From: Symbiodinium natans | Lineage: Eukaryota; Sar; Dinophyceae; Suessiales; Symbiodiniaceae | Direction of reading: 5' to 3' | NCBI GenBank assembly: GCA_905221605.1 | Contig: CAJNDS010002539.1 | Coordinates: 310,001 to 374,000 of the forward strand | Length of the DNA stretch: 64,000 nt | Notes under the pieces: generated by a model | Seen by the model: only the letters and a program-made list of their open reading frames with translations | Told to the model about the DNA's origin: nothing | Databases searched by the model: none | Part shown: positions 1 through 10,630 of the stretch, in pieces | Layout: each line of letters begins with the position of its first letter | How positions within the stretch are numbered: position 1 is the stretch's first letter | Made by a program: the position numbers and the translations under genes

Positions 1-1609
1 TGTCTCTGTGTCTGTGTCTGCGTGCGTTTCTTCGCTGGCAGATGGCCCACGGTTCAGCCTAAGAGACCCTTGTGACTTTTGCTCATCATGGAGCCACCGT
101 ATGCCACTGTCTACGCCAATTCGCCATGATAGACCCCTGCACTGACTCAGGGCCTTTAGGGTTTAGGATGTGTGGTTCAGGGCTTCTGGGTTTACACGGG
201 GTCCTGTAAGATGCCTCAGTGACTTGCTCTAACCAGCGATAGTTTCGGAAAGAGCTTGCGATCGTGGCTTTCCCACAGATTGAAATAAACTTTTCGCCCA
301 GACACAACACCCTAATCCCTCAACCCTAAGCACTCCTGAGCCAGACAGGGGCATGGCGTGATGCCGAAATTCGTTAGAGGCTTCGCAAGCTTGGTGCAAA
401 GTAGGCTTGGCTTTAGCGCATATGGTAGCTGCAGTAATTGCTGTATGTGGCACCCCTTGTCCTGCATCGTGGCGGACTTCCTCCCCGTAAATCCGTCTGG
501 TGCCCAGACTCAATAGTTTGCTGCGCCCACATCTTGGCTGGGATGCCCAGTCTGTCCTCCCATTCCTTTTCTCAGGTGAAGAACTCGTACAAACCATGGT
601 AAGGAAGTGGTGCCTTTTCTCTCCTAGGTTACCGGAGAACCTAATCGGCAAGAAACGGACACACCATGCAAGCCTTGAAGTGTTACTTGGCGCACGCTTG
701 TCTGGATGGACTATGGACTATAACTATATCAGGGTCCACTTTCTTGAGCGGAGGTACCCTTACGAGACAACCCTAAACCCTTCTACAAGGGCCCTTATAC
801 GGCAACAGGGACCCCCCAGAAGTGATCTAGAGACTTCAACATCTCGTGATGCAAGGAGAGGTTCTTCCCTCCACTTCTCACCGACGACAACGCGCAGGTT
901 GCGGCGAATGAGGAAGGTGCGCTTGGTTGGGGGATGTCGGGCCGAGGGCAACATACCCTCCGAATGGCCGAAACCTAAACCCCAAACCGAATTTTGTCAG
1001 GAGGTTATGGAGGGTCTCTTCCAGTCGATCAAAGCAGCTAGAAAGACCCTTCTTATCCCTTCCTCAATGCTCATTGGGCCAAAAGGGAGTTGGGTTTAGA
1101 GTCTAGGGTTAGGGTTTAGGGTGTAGGGTGTAGGGTTTAGGGTTTAGGGTTTAGGGTTTAGGGTTGAGGGTGAACTTAGGGCGTCTCGGGGACCCCACTT
1201 CGGCTGACTTTTGGGTCGTGCTCGGCTTTTTCCTGGCTTGCTTCTCCCAATTACGAAAGGGAAGCCCTGCATGCAAGGCTCTGAGCTACCCTAAACCCTA
1301 AACCCTAAACCCTAAACCCTAAACCCTAAACCCCTAAACCCTAAACCCTAAACCCTAAACCCCCAAAAGGCCTCAGCCCTCGACTGATTACCTGCAAAAA
1401 AGGATTCACACCTTGGGGTGTGGATGCAGCTCCGTGGGTCTGGTTCAGAAGGGAGCCAAACCCTACCTCATGTCCCTCGACCATCTTGCCCAACCCCTAA
1501 ACCCTAAACCCTAAACCCTAAACCCTAAACCCTAAACCCTAAACCCTGAACCCTGAACCCTAAACCCTAAACCCTAAACCCCACACCGACCAGGCCACAA
1601 AAACTTCAG

Positions 1610-1677
1610 CAGCCTCAATGGCCAAGCGGACCCCTCCGCATCCATGTCGGTCGGCCACTTCATCACCCGGAGACCCG
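1610..1677 (+). CDS. Candidate isolated exon, product unknown
   Basis: The segment follows an AG (cttcag) and ends before a GC donor (acccg|gccag). The frame starting with the second base reads SLNGQADPSASMSVGHF and onward, without stops and without repeat-like composition. I found no neighbouring exon with a matching phase and do not recognise the family. It could be chance. Confidence 0.25.
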
Positions 1678-1713
1678 GCCAGAGCGGATCCAGGGCTCGA
1701 GCTTCGGGGCTTC

Positions 1714-1854
1714 AGGGTTTAGGGTTTAGGGTTTAGGGTTTAGGGTTTAGGGTTTAGGGTTTAGGGTTTAGGGTTTAGGGTTTAAGGTTTAGGGTTTAGG
1801 GTTTAGGGTTTAGGGTTTAGGGTTTAGGGTTTAGGGTTTAGGGTTTAGGGTTTA
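1714..1854 (+). repeat. Telomere-type array, (TTTAGGG)n, about 19 units
   Basis: Near-perfect head-to-tail TTTAGGG heptamers, with one TTTAAGG variant near the middle. The same motif recurs across the first 37 kb in both orientations, for example CCCTAAA at 4034-4112, 4206-4290, 34303-34384 and 36216-36376, and TTTAGGG at 7445-7505, 24373-24450 and 35642-35699. Unique sequence and genes lie on both sides, so this is an interstitial array and not a chromosome end. Confidence 0.95.
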
Positions 1855-2175
1855 GCGGTCAGAGCGGCTCAGGGCTCGAGGGCGCCATTTCAAGCCTGGG
1901 AGGGTTTACAGGGTTTTACAGGGTTTTTTGGGGGTTTTACAGGGTTTTTGAAGGGTTTTACAGGGTTTTAAGGGGTTTTTTGCAGGGTTCTTGAAGGGTT
2001 TACAGGGTTTATGGGGTTCATGGGGCTTAGAGGCTTTATGATATAGGGTTTGAGAGGGTTTGCGGGTGCCTACACCCATTCTTGCGTTAGGATGCGCTTC
2101 AACTGCTTGGCCCGCGAAGGCTCCCATTCCGCCCCTTAAGGTGATCTTCTGTTGGGGTTTAGGGTTTAGGGCTTA

Positions 2176-2311
2176 GGGATGTTCCCCCTCGTACTTACAG
2201 TCCTTAATAGGGATTTCAGTACCCCCTATTTTGATCTCTGTGAAGGACTGCTCGTGTAAGGGGGAACATCCCAACCTACTAAGGACTGTTAGTATAAGGG
2301 GGGGACATCCC
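2176..2311. mobile_element. Foldback element family A (MITE-like)
   Basis: Inverted repeat with outer arms GGGATGTTCCCCC and GGGGGAACATCCC and inner arms around AGTCCTTAATAGGG / AAGGACTGTTAG. This copy has a second right arm. Other copies are at 5407-5509, 14558-14638, 23904-24003 (poly-G centre), 24654-24754 and 25878-25957, with a half copy near 18318-18342. No coding capacity. The shared arms and divergent centres suggest a non-autonomous element or an intron-derived foldback. Confidence 0.7.
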
Positions 2312-3360
2312 AAATCTTATGTCTTTTGAGGAGCTCGGAGTCTTCAGAACCTGAGACGTGTCCTTGAATGCTGTCCCAGCATCGACAGCCCGGGGACCCA
2401 ATGAACCCTAAATTGGGGTCATATACCGTAGCCTATACTACCGCTAAATTCCCTGTTAGGGTATATGGACCATGACCCATGTAGGGTTCTTAGGAAAACC
2501 CAGGAAAACCCAAAAAGAGGGTTTTTTTGTTATCAAACCCTCTTTGCAAAAAGCCGGTTTTTTAAATATAACAACCCTCTATTCCCTATTATATGGACCA
2601 TGGCCCATTTAGAGTTCTTAAAAAAACCAAAGAGGTTTTTTTTTTTTTTACAAAAACCCTCTATTCCCTATTAGGGTAGATGGACCATGACCCATTTAGG
2701 GTTTCATGGGTCCCGGCATCGACGTGGCCCGAGGTCCCAGGAGACCCTAAACCCTCAACCCAAAAACCCCAAAACCCTAAACCCTAAAACCCTAAACCCT
2801 AAAACCCTAAACCCTAACCAGGAACACTCCCGGCGCAGCTGGAAATCGTCGAAGGTTTGCCTCGAAAACCGCGACGGCACCTCTTCGGGCACCTTGCCTT
2901 TTGAGAACCAACGGCTTTGTGCCCAAAGACTCCAATAAGTATGCCTTAAGGAATATACGTTAAATCATATTAGGGATCCTACTATAATTTAAGGTCTATT
3001 CCCCATTATCGGAGCCTCTGAGCGATTGCGAACTGCACGTGGCTAAGCTCTGCGGGGGGGAGGGGAGGATCGACGGAGCAACCCTAAACCCTAAACCACC
3101 TTGACCGCAGAATTTCCTAAGATGTCCTACCCTGAAGCCTTCAGACAACCTCTTCGGCGTAGTGCCGGAAAGGCGTTTCCGACATTGTCGCAAGCTGGAC
3201 CCCGCATTGCCGTGGCTAGTCGGGTGGCAAAAAAAACCCTAAACCCTAAACCCTCTAATACTAACCCTAAACCCTATAAACCCTATAAAATACACCCTAT
3301 AAACCCTATAAACCCTACAAACCCCTAAGCCGCATTGTAGAACCCTCGTGCGCTCAGCAG

Positions 3361-3414
3361 GTCGATTCGTTGCCGGCCGACTTCTCGGCGGCGCGCCCAC
3401 GGGTGATGTCCAAG
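3361..3414 (+). CDS. Candidate isolated exon, product unknown
   Basis: A 54-nt open segment lies between an AG (gctcagcag) and a GCAGGT donor, the donor type seen repeatedly in the carrier gene at 24-37 kb. It reads VDSLPADFSAARPRVMSK in phase 0. Family not recognised, and no partner exon with matching phase was found. Confidence 0.35.
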
Positions 3415-3636
3415 GCAGGTGCTGGCATTGGTAGGGTTTAGGGTTTAGGGCTTCTAGGGTTTAGGGTTTGGGGTTTAGGGTTTAGGGTTTAGGGTTTAGG
3501 GTTTAGGGTTTAGGGAAACTCCGAACTGTTAAGACCTCACGCCAAAATAAGAGTGGCACAGGCCAACGTTCAGCCAATGGCAGTTGTCTTTGCTGTGGCT
3601 TACAGCAGGCGACGCCCTGAGCCTTTTGATGTTTAC

Positions 3637-3745
3637 CTTGGTAGCCCAGTGGTACCCTTTACCCTTCTTTGGTTCTGGGTTCCCTTATGAAGTAACCAAC
3701 CACAAAAAAATGCCCTGACTATAATATGGTTACTGGGCTAGTAAG
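3637..3745. mobile_element. Foldback element family D, copy 1
   Basis: Outer arms CTTGGTAGCCCAGT and a degenerate ACTGGGCTAGTAAG enclose a second palindrome (ggtaccctttaccc / gggt... region). It is closely similar over its whole length to 5892-6000. Confidence 0.7.
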
Positions 3746-5406
3746 TTACTGCGGGTTTAGGATTCGCATCTCCTCCAGAATGAAAAGAAAAATAGTGCCC
3801 GCAGCTCCTCCGTCCTAAACCCTAAACCCTAAACCCTAAACCCTAAACCCTAAACCCTAAACTTAAGGGGTACAAGGAGGAAGGGACTCTTGATCTGATT
3901 CCCATACCTTATAGAGTCCCCTATTTGCCCTAGATAGCCCCTAAATGGCCCCTAAGGTCCCTTAAATAAGGGTCCCTCCTTGAGCCCTTGATAGACCCAT
4001 GTACAAAAGCGACGCTGGCAAGCCAACAACCCTTCTAAACCCTAAACCCTAAACCCTAAACCCTAAACCCTAAACCCTAAACCCTAAACCCTAAACCCTA
4101 AACCCTAAACCCGAATCAAGGCAGTCTACCTTGGCCCTAAGGTCGTAGCTTTGGGTTTGGGGACCCGCTTTAAAGATTCCTAAGGTAGTATAAAGGGCCA
4201 TATTAGGAGCATAATAAGGGAAATCCTAAACCCTAAACCCTAAACCCTAAACCCTAAACCCTAAACCCTAAACCCTAAACCCTAAACCCTAGGGGTACAA
4301 CCTGAGGGGTACGAGTCTTCATCCCTTGATTCAAAAGCCCCCGGGCGGCGTGGCAAAAACAAGAAGCCAAACTCACGCATTCCTTCTCTTTTTCATGCAG
4401 TTAAACCTCTAAACCCCTTATAAGCCCTAGAAACCTCAAAAAGGCCTAGAAACCCTGTCAACCCTTCAAACCCTATAAGGCCTTCAGACCCTGAAAACCC
4501 TAGAAACCCACAACCCTATACACCCTAACCCACCAAAAACCCTAGAACCCCCCCAAAACCCTTAAAACCTTATGAACCGCCAAAACTATGAACCCTAAAC
4601 CCTCCAAGCTAAACCCTCTAAACCCTAAACCCTATAGAGCCCCCTTCTTGAAACTCCTCAGTCCCCAAGCCAATCGCCCTAAACCCTCTACCCTACAAGC
4701 CCCATGGAGACCCCCCTTCAAACCCTAAACCCTAAACTCCGCAATCCCCTTTTGAACCCCCCCTAAACCCTATAGAGCCCCCTTTTTGAAACTCCTCAAT
4801 CCCCAAGCCAATCGCGCTAAACACTCTTCACCCTATAGAAACCCTAGAATCTAAGTGTAGACCCCCCTTCAAACCCTGAACCCTGAGCCCTAAGCCCTAA
4901 ACCCTAAACCCTAAACCCTAAACCCTAAACCCTAAACCCTAAACCCTAAACCCTAAACCCCGCAATCCCCAAGCCAATCGCCTCGAAGGGGTGGGCCGGT
5001 CCTTGCTGAGGGGCCACCAAGGCGCGCGCTTCCACACTGACAGAGTTTTTCGTTGTAGGGTTCAGGGTTTAGGATTAGGGTTTAGGGTTTAGGGTTTAGG
5101 GTTTAGGTTTAGGGTCGATTGCAGGCACTTTCGTTGGCAAAGGTTTCGGGGTTTAAACGTCCCGCGCGCAAAGGGGGGGGGCTTCGCCGAGGTTAGAGTT
5201 TAGGGTGTAGGGTTTAGGGTTTAGGGTTTAGGCAAAAGGGTTTTTGACCGAGTTGATTTTGGCATTCTGCAAAGCAGTTTTGGAAGCAAAGGGTTTAGGG
5301 GGAGGAGGAGAGCCTTAATCCTAGACCCAAATGAAGCTCGAAAGGTCAAGGTGTAGAGAAAGGTTTGGGAGCAAAGGGTTCAGGGGGAGGAAGATACCCT
5401 ACATTT

Positions 5407-5509
5407 GGGATGTTGCCCCTTACCCGAACAATGCTTCATAGAGGTTTTTTTCCTTATAGGGGGTACTATAATACCCGTTAAGGACTGTTAGTTTAAGGGC
5501 GAACTTCCC
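5407..5509. mobile_element. Foldback element family A, degenerate copy
   Basis: The left arm GGGATGTTGCCCC and the right arm GGCGAACTTCCC match the family A arms at 2176-2311, and AAGGACTGTTAG is conserved in the inner right arm. Confidence 0.6.
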
Positions 5510-5624
5510 AACCCCACATCCTAAACCCCTAAGCTCTGAAAGGTCAGGGTGTAGACATGTGCTAGACCTCCATGGCACTTGCATGCACCGGTAGAACTGC
5601 TGACTTGCTGCTGTTATTTTATTT

Positions 5625-5725
5625 TATTTTTTTTCTTTTTATTTATTTTTATTTATTTTTATTTATTTTTATTTTTTTACTTATATTATTATTCTTATTA
5701 TTATTTTTTTTTGCGGGGGGGGGGT
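5625..5725 (+). repeat. T-rich low-complexity tract with poly-G end
   Basis: Irregular TTTTA/TTATT repeats end in a G-run. Similar T-rich to G-run junctions occur at 32735-32870, 13780-13820 and 17338-17376. Confidence 0.8.
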
Positions 5726-5891
5726 AGATTCTGGGTATGACTTTTTTCGTGAGTGTTGTGGTGCTGTGCCGTTCTCGGGTTCTGAGAAGAGGTAACCGTC
5801 GAAGAACACCTCTGAGCCGAATGACGGCAGCGTGATGTACATAGTATACGGACGGCTGACCGTAGGATCTGGTTAAGTGCTTAGGCGCTGT

Positions 5892-6000
5892 CTTGGTAGC
5901 CCAGTGGTACCCTTTACCCTTTTTTGTTCTGGGTTGCCTTTATAAAGTAACCAACCCAAAAAGGGTGCCCTTATTGCAGTATGCTTACTGGGCTACCAAG
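5892..6000. mobile_element. Foldback element family D, copy 2
   Basis: The terminal arms CTTGGTAGCCCAGT and ACTGGGCTACCAAG are a perfect 14-bp inverted repeat. The element is the best preserved copy of the family seen at 3637-3745. No ORF of its own. Confidence 0.8.
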
Positions 6001-6528
6001 TTGTTAGTTTTCGGGCTCATCAAGAGCCTAGGGCCTCCCCAGCATGAAGACGTACCCAGTGTCGTCCGTGACTTGCTAGCAGAAATGCCCGAAGCAGGGG
6101 CGAATAATTTTCACCTCCACAAGGGGAGGAATGCATTCGAATACAGCCGGCCGCTTATGGCGAGGAACGCGGTGCCAAGCGAAACGCAGAGCGATAAATG
6201 GAAAGCAGGCATCCACATACATTGAAGATTGGTGAAAAGTATGTACGGCTTGTAAAAACAGGCTGTCTCACATATTGCGCGGGCTTCAGTCAGCCCAGGG
6301 CGGTGTAGATGCAGGGTGTCGGCTCGGCTTGGGCATAGGGATTTTACACAATTCTTGCCCATATCGGGTTAAGTTGCGGCTGCACATTTATGGGGTTTAC
6401 GATGGCTTTTGTCAAGGAGTGTGTGACACTGGCTCGCCCGCCAATGAAGAGTCCTCGTCAACCTCTGCAAAGGAAGCGCAAGCAGCTGACAGAGTTTAGG
6501 GTTTAGGGTTTAGGGTTCCGTTGTCAAG

Positions 6529-6609
6529 GCTGAGGCAGAATCTGCTATCTTGTCCGAGTACCGAATGCACAGCTCAGAGGAACACAAGCATCGCAACTGC
6601 GCCTCCTGA
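6529..6609 (+). CDS. Candidate terminal exon, product unknown
   Basis: After an AG (ttgtcaag) the frame reads AEAESAILSEYRMHSSEEH and onward to a TGA at 6607-6609. The composition is protein-like and free of repeat. Just upstream, an ATG at 6399 opens another short basic frame (to about 6496) that could be the preceding exon, but I cannot fix a donor site that joins them. Function unknown. Confidence 0.3.
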   Translation, partial: AEAESAILSEYRMHSSEEHKHRNCAS

Positions 6610-6842
6610 GAGCGGCCTCCTAACCTCCTAACTTCGGGACCTCAGGGTTTAGGGTTTAGGGTTTCAGGCGATTGCACAAGTCCTGATGCAAAACAAAGGG
6701 TCTACAGGGTTTAGGGAAAACCCTAAACCCTAAACTCGAGTGTACAAAGTAATGCTGCTACATCACCTGCATTCTCCTGGCTTCATGGTTCCCATCGTGA
6801 CAGTCATGAAACCAGCTGCTCGCGCCTCGTTTTTGCAGTTGT

Positions 6843-6950
6843 CTACTATTGCTTAAGAACTCCAAAAGAATAAATAATAAAAACCCCTAGATTGCCCTTA
6901 ATAAGGAAGATTTGTGTTTTATTATCTCGGGGTTCTTAAGCAATTCGTAG
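6843..6950. mobile_element. Foldback element family E, copy 1
   Basis: The arms CTACTATTGCTTAAGAAC and GTTCTTAAGCAATTCGTAG flank an AT-rich centre with a second short palindrome. A second copy with the same arms lies at 36492-36601, in the carrier gene's intron. Confidence 0.75.
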
Positions 6951-7006
6951 TTATTGTGCACCTGCCGCTGAGGGTGGACCGTGTGTGCTTGACGCATGAG
7001 GGGTGC

Positions 7007-7217
7007 AAGAGGAAAAGGCGTGCTGTTTGCCCCACCGAGATTTCGCCGCTTATTATGTATGGAGCAGGTCAAAGCAGTCAGACATGACAAAGCCATAGCG
7101 AAAGCTCGAGCAGACCGACTGTACCGTGAGCTTCAAAAACGCACAGATGTGGGGCTCAATCGCGCTCCGCCAGCAGTTCCATATCATATGACCATCGACC
7201 TCAAGCCTAAGACCTAG
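7007..7217 (+). CDS. Candidate exon of an unknown basic protein
   Basis: The open frame ends at TAG 7215-7217 and its second half (from about 7060) reads as a charged helical protein, with stretches such as VRHDKAIAKARADRLYREL followed by a proline-rich end. No domain recognised. The start is uncertain: the frame is open to about 6996 and may begin after an AG. It could be a chance frame between two foldback elements. Confidence 0.3.
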
Positions 7218-7673
7218 CCCGAAGAATTCGCGACTCAGTGTGCGTAGCCTCCGACCCTGCCCCCGAAAGCTCGAACTGCATACTCGTAGCTCCAAACCAC
7301 AAAACCGAAACACCCTAAGCCTAAGACCACACGAAATCGTACGAAATCCTGAGGCCAAGAAGGCCTTAAACATCCTCCACGGCGCTTTGATCAACAAGGC
7401 CTGGAGTTGATTTGGAAGCCCGAAAGCAACCCTGCTTGAGAAGGTTTAAGGTTTAGGGTTTAGGGTTTAGGGTTTAGGGTTTAGGGTTTAGGGTTTAGGG
7501 TTTAGGTCATGGGTAGTTATAGGTAGGATTGTAAGTCATTCGAAGTGTGGTAACTGTACTTGTGACCCCATTTAGGGTACTTTCTTACCCTGCTTCTAAG
7601 GACCCATATGCACTCCCCAGTGTTCCCTGCGAAGTGGGCCTTCAGCTATGTGGCTGGCAAGTTGATCACAGGG

Positions 7674-7690
7674 AGCCGATTTGGCTCAAG
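7674..7690 (+). other. Relic of the dinoflagellate spliced leader in genomic DNA
   Basis: AGCCGATTTGGCTCAAG matches the 3' 17 nt of the conserved dinoflagellate spliced leader (AGCCATTTTGGCTCAAG) at 15 of 17 positions, including the final TTTGGCTCAAG. It sits 44 nt upstream of the start codon of the light-harvesting gene, where the leader would lie on a mature mRNA. Spliced leaders are normally added in trans to RNA, so a genomic copy in this position indicates that an mRNA was reverse transcribed and reinserted. Confidence 0.75.
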
Positions 7691-7734
7691 GTTTTTTTGG
7701 GGTGGGATTCCTGCCGATTCTCTCCTCTCTAACC

Positions 7735-8657
7735 ATGCCAAGCAGTCAGACGGCAGCTTGCCTCGCCGCTGCGGCGGTCGCCGGCCTCGTGGCGCCCACC
7801 TTCCTTCCGGGCTTCGCGGGCGCAGGTGCGCGCGCAACAGCTGCTCCGCAGCTGCGTGGCTCAACAGCTGGCGCAGGCTCCGGCGTGGGTGCCATTGGTG
7901 CCATTGCTGCCGGTGGCGCCATCGCTGTCACTGCACTCGCCTCAGCACGCCCGCGGGCACGCACGGTGCAGAAGGCAGGTCGCCGTGAGCTGGCCGTCGC
8001 CTATGAGGACTCCGGCATCGATCTCCTTGACAACGGCAAGTTTGCTCAGGGCCTGGTGGGTTCCGAGGGTGCTTGGGGGCGCTACGAGTTCGATCCCTTG
8101 GGCTTCTCTTCGAAAACGGAGCAGGTTCCCTGGCTTCGTGAGGCGGAGCTCAAGCACGGCCGCATCTGTATGCTCGCCTGGCTCGGCTTGGTGGTCCCGG
8201 ACTTCGTTCGCCTGCCGGGCGAGAAGTTCTCTTTCGAGGCCGTGCCTGTCTCCATCGATGCTCATGAAGCCTTCCGGGGTGCCACAGGTGGGCATTGCCC
8301 AAAATAGGGGTAATATACCCAATGATACTCGAATCCTTATAATAGGAGCCCCCCCCCCCCCCCCCCAAAAAAAAAAAAAGAGGGTAGCCCCATTTTCGGA
8401 AACTGCCAGGTGTCAATGCCCAGATCTTGTTCTGGGTCAGCCTCGTGGAACTTTGCTGCACGAAGAAGGTCTTCGAATGGAATTCTCTTGAGGTCGCTGG
8501 TGACTATGGCCTTACCAGCTGGTTCCCCAGCGACGAAGAGGGCCAGAAGAAGATGCGCTTGGCCGAGCTCAAGAATGGACGCCTGGCTATGCTCGCCTTT
8601 GCTGGCGCGGTCACCCAAGCTGTCCTAACTCGCCATCCTTTCCCCTGGCTGTACTGA
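7735..8657 (+). CDS. Chlorophyll a-c binding light-harvesting protein (two exons)
   Basis: Exons 7735-8287 and 8410-8657 join in phase 1 to give 266 residues. The first 85 or so residues are Ala/Gly/Arg-rich with a hydrophobic stretch, as in dinoflagellate plastid-targeting leaders. The mature part starts near [11 protein letters not shown]. Helix 1 carries the LHC signature [16 protein letters not shown] and helix 3 carries [15 protein letters not shown]; in this superfamily the Glu and Asn/His of these motifs bind chlorophyll and pair the helices. The middle helix spans the splice junction ([15 protein letters not shown]). The product should sit in the thylakoid membrane and pass light energy to the photosystems. 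ATG 7735 is chosen because it is the first in frame after the spliced-leader relic. Family assignment is firm; the exact subfamily is not. Confidence 0.93.
8288..8409 (+). other. 122-nt intron of the light-harvesting gene, introner-like
   Basis: GT-AG intron; both junctions read CAG|GTG, so it is bounded by a short direct repeat. Inside, AAAATAGGGGTA (8299-8310) and TAGCCCCATTTT (8385-8396) form an imperfect inverted repeat around a C-run followed by an A-run. This layout resembles the foldback elements elsewhere in the window and the introner elements described in dinoflagellates. The intron is in phase 1. Confidence 0.7.
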
Positions 8658-10630
8658 GAGGGCATTGCAGCCTAGTAGCCGATTGATGTATTGGACTCCC
8701 TTCGGTGCACAGCACCACATGTAGGCCAGAAGCATAAGCGGAGCATTGTTATGGTGTTGTGGGCTTTGATGATGGGTCGATTTGAATTCTGGCCGACAGA
8801 AGGGGTCAACTGCCAGTGAGTCGGATGGTAGAGTAGGGTGGATGGACCGAAGCTTTGCCGAGCCTGTATAGCCGGTACCAGATTGGAGTAAAGTACTTGT
8901 TCTAGCCTTACGCATTATGCCACCCCTGTAGCGTGGCGAACCTGGACAGGTGGTGGTGGAAAGGCCTGTGGGCTCAGGACCAGGCCGGAACAGGGTTCAG
9001 GGTTTAGGGTTCAGGGTTTAGGGTTTAGAGTTTGGGGTTTAGGGTTCGGCATCCTGAGCGAGATTGCTGTGAGCATACGACAATCAAGTTCTTATTATCT
9101 GCAGCTCGCCATGTGCTGCAGCTTGTGATGACGCTATTGCTTGACGGGGGGGGGGGGGGGGGGTGTGGAGTCTTGAGATATGTGGAGGAAGTGTCAGCAT
9201 TTGCTACGTCGGCCTCCTCATTCCTGTCCATGGCACCAGATTACCAACAAAGCGTCAATACGGCAGCATCTTGAACCCTAAACCCTAGACCCTAAACCAC
9301 TGAGGAGCCAAGAGGCTATGACCGCATCACTCACCAGATCCATTTGCATGAACGGCCTCCAGAGGCCCCATCATCAAGACCAATTGGTTAAGGGTATTTA
9401 GGGTTTAGGGTGCAGGGTTTAGGGTTCGAGGGATTAGAGGAGGGACCCTTACAAGGGACCGTAGGGGTTATTTGGTGGTTATTCAGGGGCTACTTCGGTA
9501 TATAGGGACTATAATATATATATATATATATATTTATTTATATATTTATTTATTTATTTATTTATATTTATATTTATATTTATATTTATATTTATTTGTT
9601 TCTTTATTAGGGTTGTATAGGGGAATAAGATAAAGGGTCCCTTCGAGGGGTCCCTGGTTAGACCCCTTATAACCATTAGTCAACCCGCAGCCGTCGGCTT
9701 AGCAGCAACGAAGCGCCCACGGCCAAAAGGGCCTGGGTTGTTTGCCCAGATGGCGGCTTGGCAGCACTCCTAGGGTTTAGGGTTTCGGGTTTAGTGGGCT
9801 TGGTAGCCGGGGTCTTCCCACATCGCTCGGAGGTATGACTGACATAAACGAAAGATCCCTACCTAAGGCATGCATGCCACCTAAGCTTCCTGCCTGAAGA
9901 GATCTAGAAAAAACTTCTGGGTCTTGATGGAGGAACACCCCAAGCAGGACCCAGCCAGTGGCTCCGCGGGCTATGTCCGCAAGGAGGGCAGTTCCTTCAC
10001 ACCCGGCCAGCGACACTTGCCTTGAGAGTTGTGTGCCGATGTGTGAACTGGTGGCTTCCGAAATGAGGGGTACCTTTTTGGGGTCCGCCGTCTAATCAGG
10101 GAATCTTACTATTTGGGGGTCTCTTTGAGGGGTCCCCTATTTTCGTAAACTCCCGAATCGGGTGCGCAGGAGAGGTTTATGGACACACTATTGCAAGGGA
10201 CAGGCAAGTTTCCGGGCTGAAGAGGGCCGGTGAATGGGTTTAGGGCTGTTTTTTTATGGTCCCTTTTTTAGGGTCCCTATTATAAGGCGGCCCTGCTATT
10301 CAGGGTACCCAAAAAGGGACATAAATGTTGAGAACTAACCATATGGGTGCATATCAGGGCTCAGGAGCGGACGCTGCATCGCGGGCAGTTTCTTTGGGTT
10401 TGGGGTTTAGGTTTAGGGTTTTAGGGTTTTTAGGTTTGAGGGTTTTAGCGTTTAAGGTTTAACATGGGCGGCTATCCCGAAGAGCTCTGTTGTGGTTGTA
10501 TGCCTCTCGTGAACAATTCGCCCACTTTTAACATCAGCTACCACCCGAATCCACGCAGCCGCAGCGGAGGCCCTAAACCCTAAACCCTAAACCCTAAACC
10601 CTAAACCCTGAACCCTGAACCCTAAACCAG
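8658..10630. other. Intergenic DNA, no supported gene
   Basis: Contains short TTTAGGG/CCCTAAA runs (about 8995-9045, 10390-10460, 10571-10625), a G-run at 9146-9163, a TA/TTTA microsatellite (9508-9602) inside a long foldback whose arms lie near 9430-9500 and 9610-9665, and another foldback near 10062-10140. Open frames are short and not protein-like. The first exon or exons of the next gene may lie here. Confidence 0.6.
9508..9602 (+). repeat. TA / TTTA / TTTATA microsatellite
   Basis: Dinucleotide TA repeats grade into TTTA and then TATATTTA-type repeats. Located in the centre of a larger inverted repeat. Confidence 0.85.

Larger units (their letters stand above)
1..6395. other. Repeat-rich host DNA without a firmly supported gene
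   Basis: This stretch alternates short unique segments with runs of the heptamer TTTAGGG or its complement, poly-A/T and poly-G/C tracts, and foldback elements listed separately. Open frames here are short, overlap repeats and show no recognisable domain. A few short segments look like exons because they sit between an AG acceptor and a GC or GT donor and read as non-repetitive protein; the two best are listed separately. By analogy with the two genes further right, the region may be introns of a gene whose exons I cannot chain. Confidence 0.6.

Noticed and set aside
1714-1854. Chromosome end
   Set aside because: Unique DNA and genes lie on both sides, and similar runs occur in both orientations throughout 37 kb.
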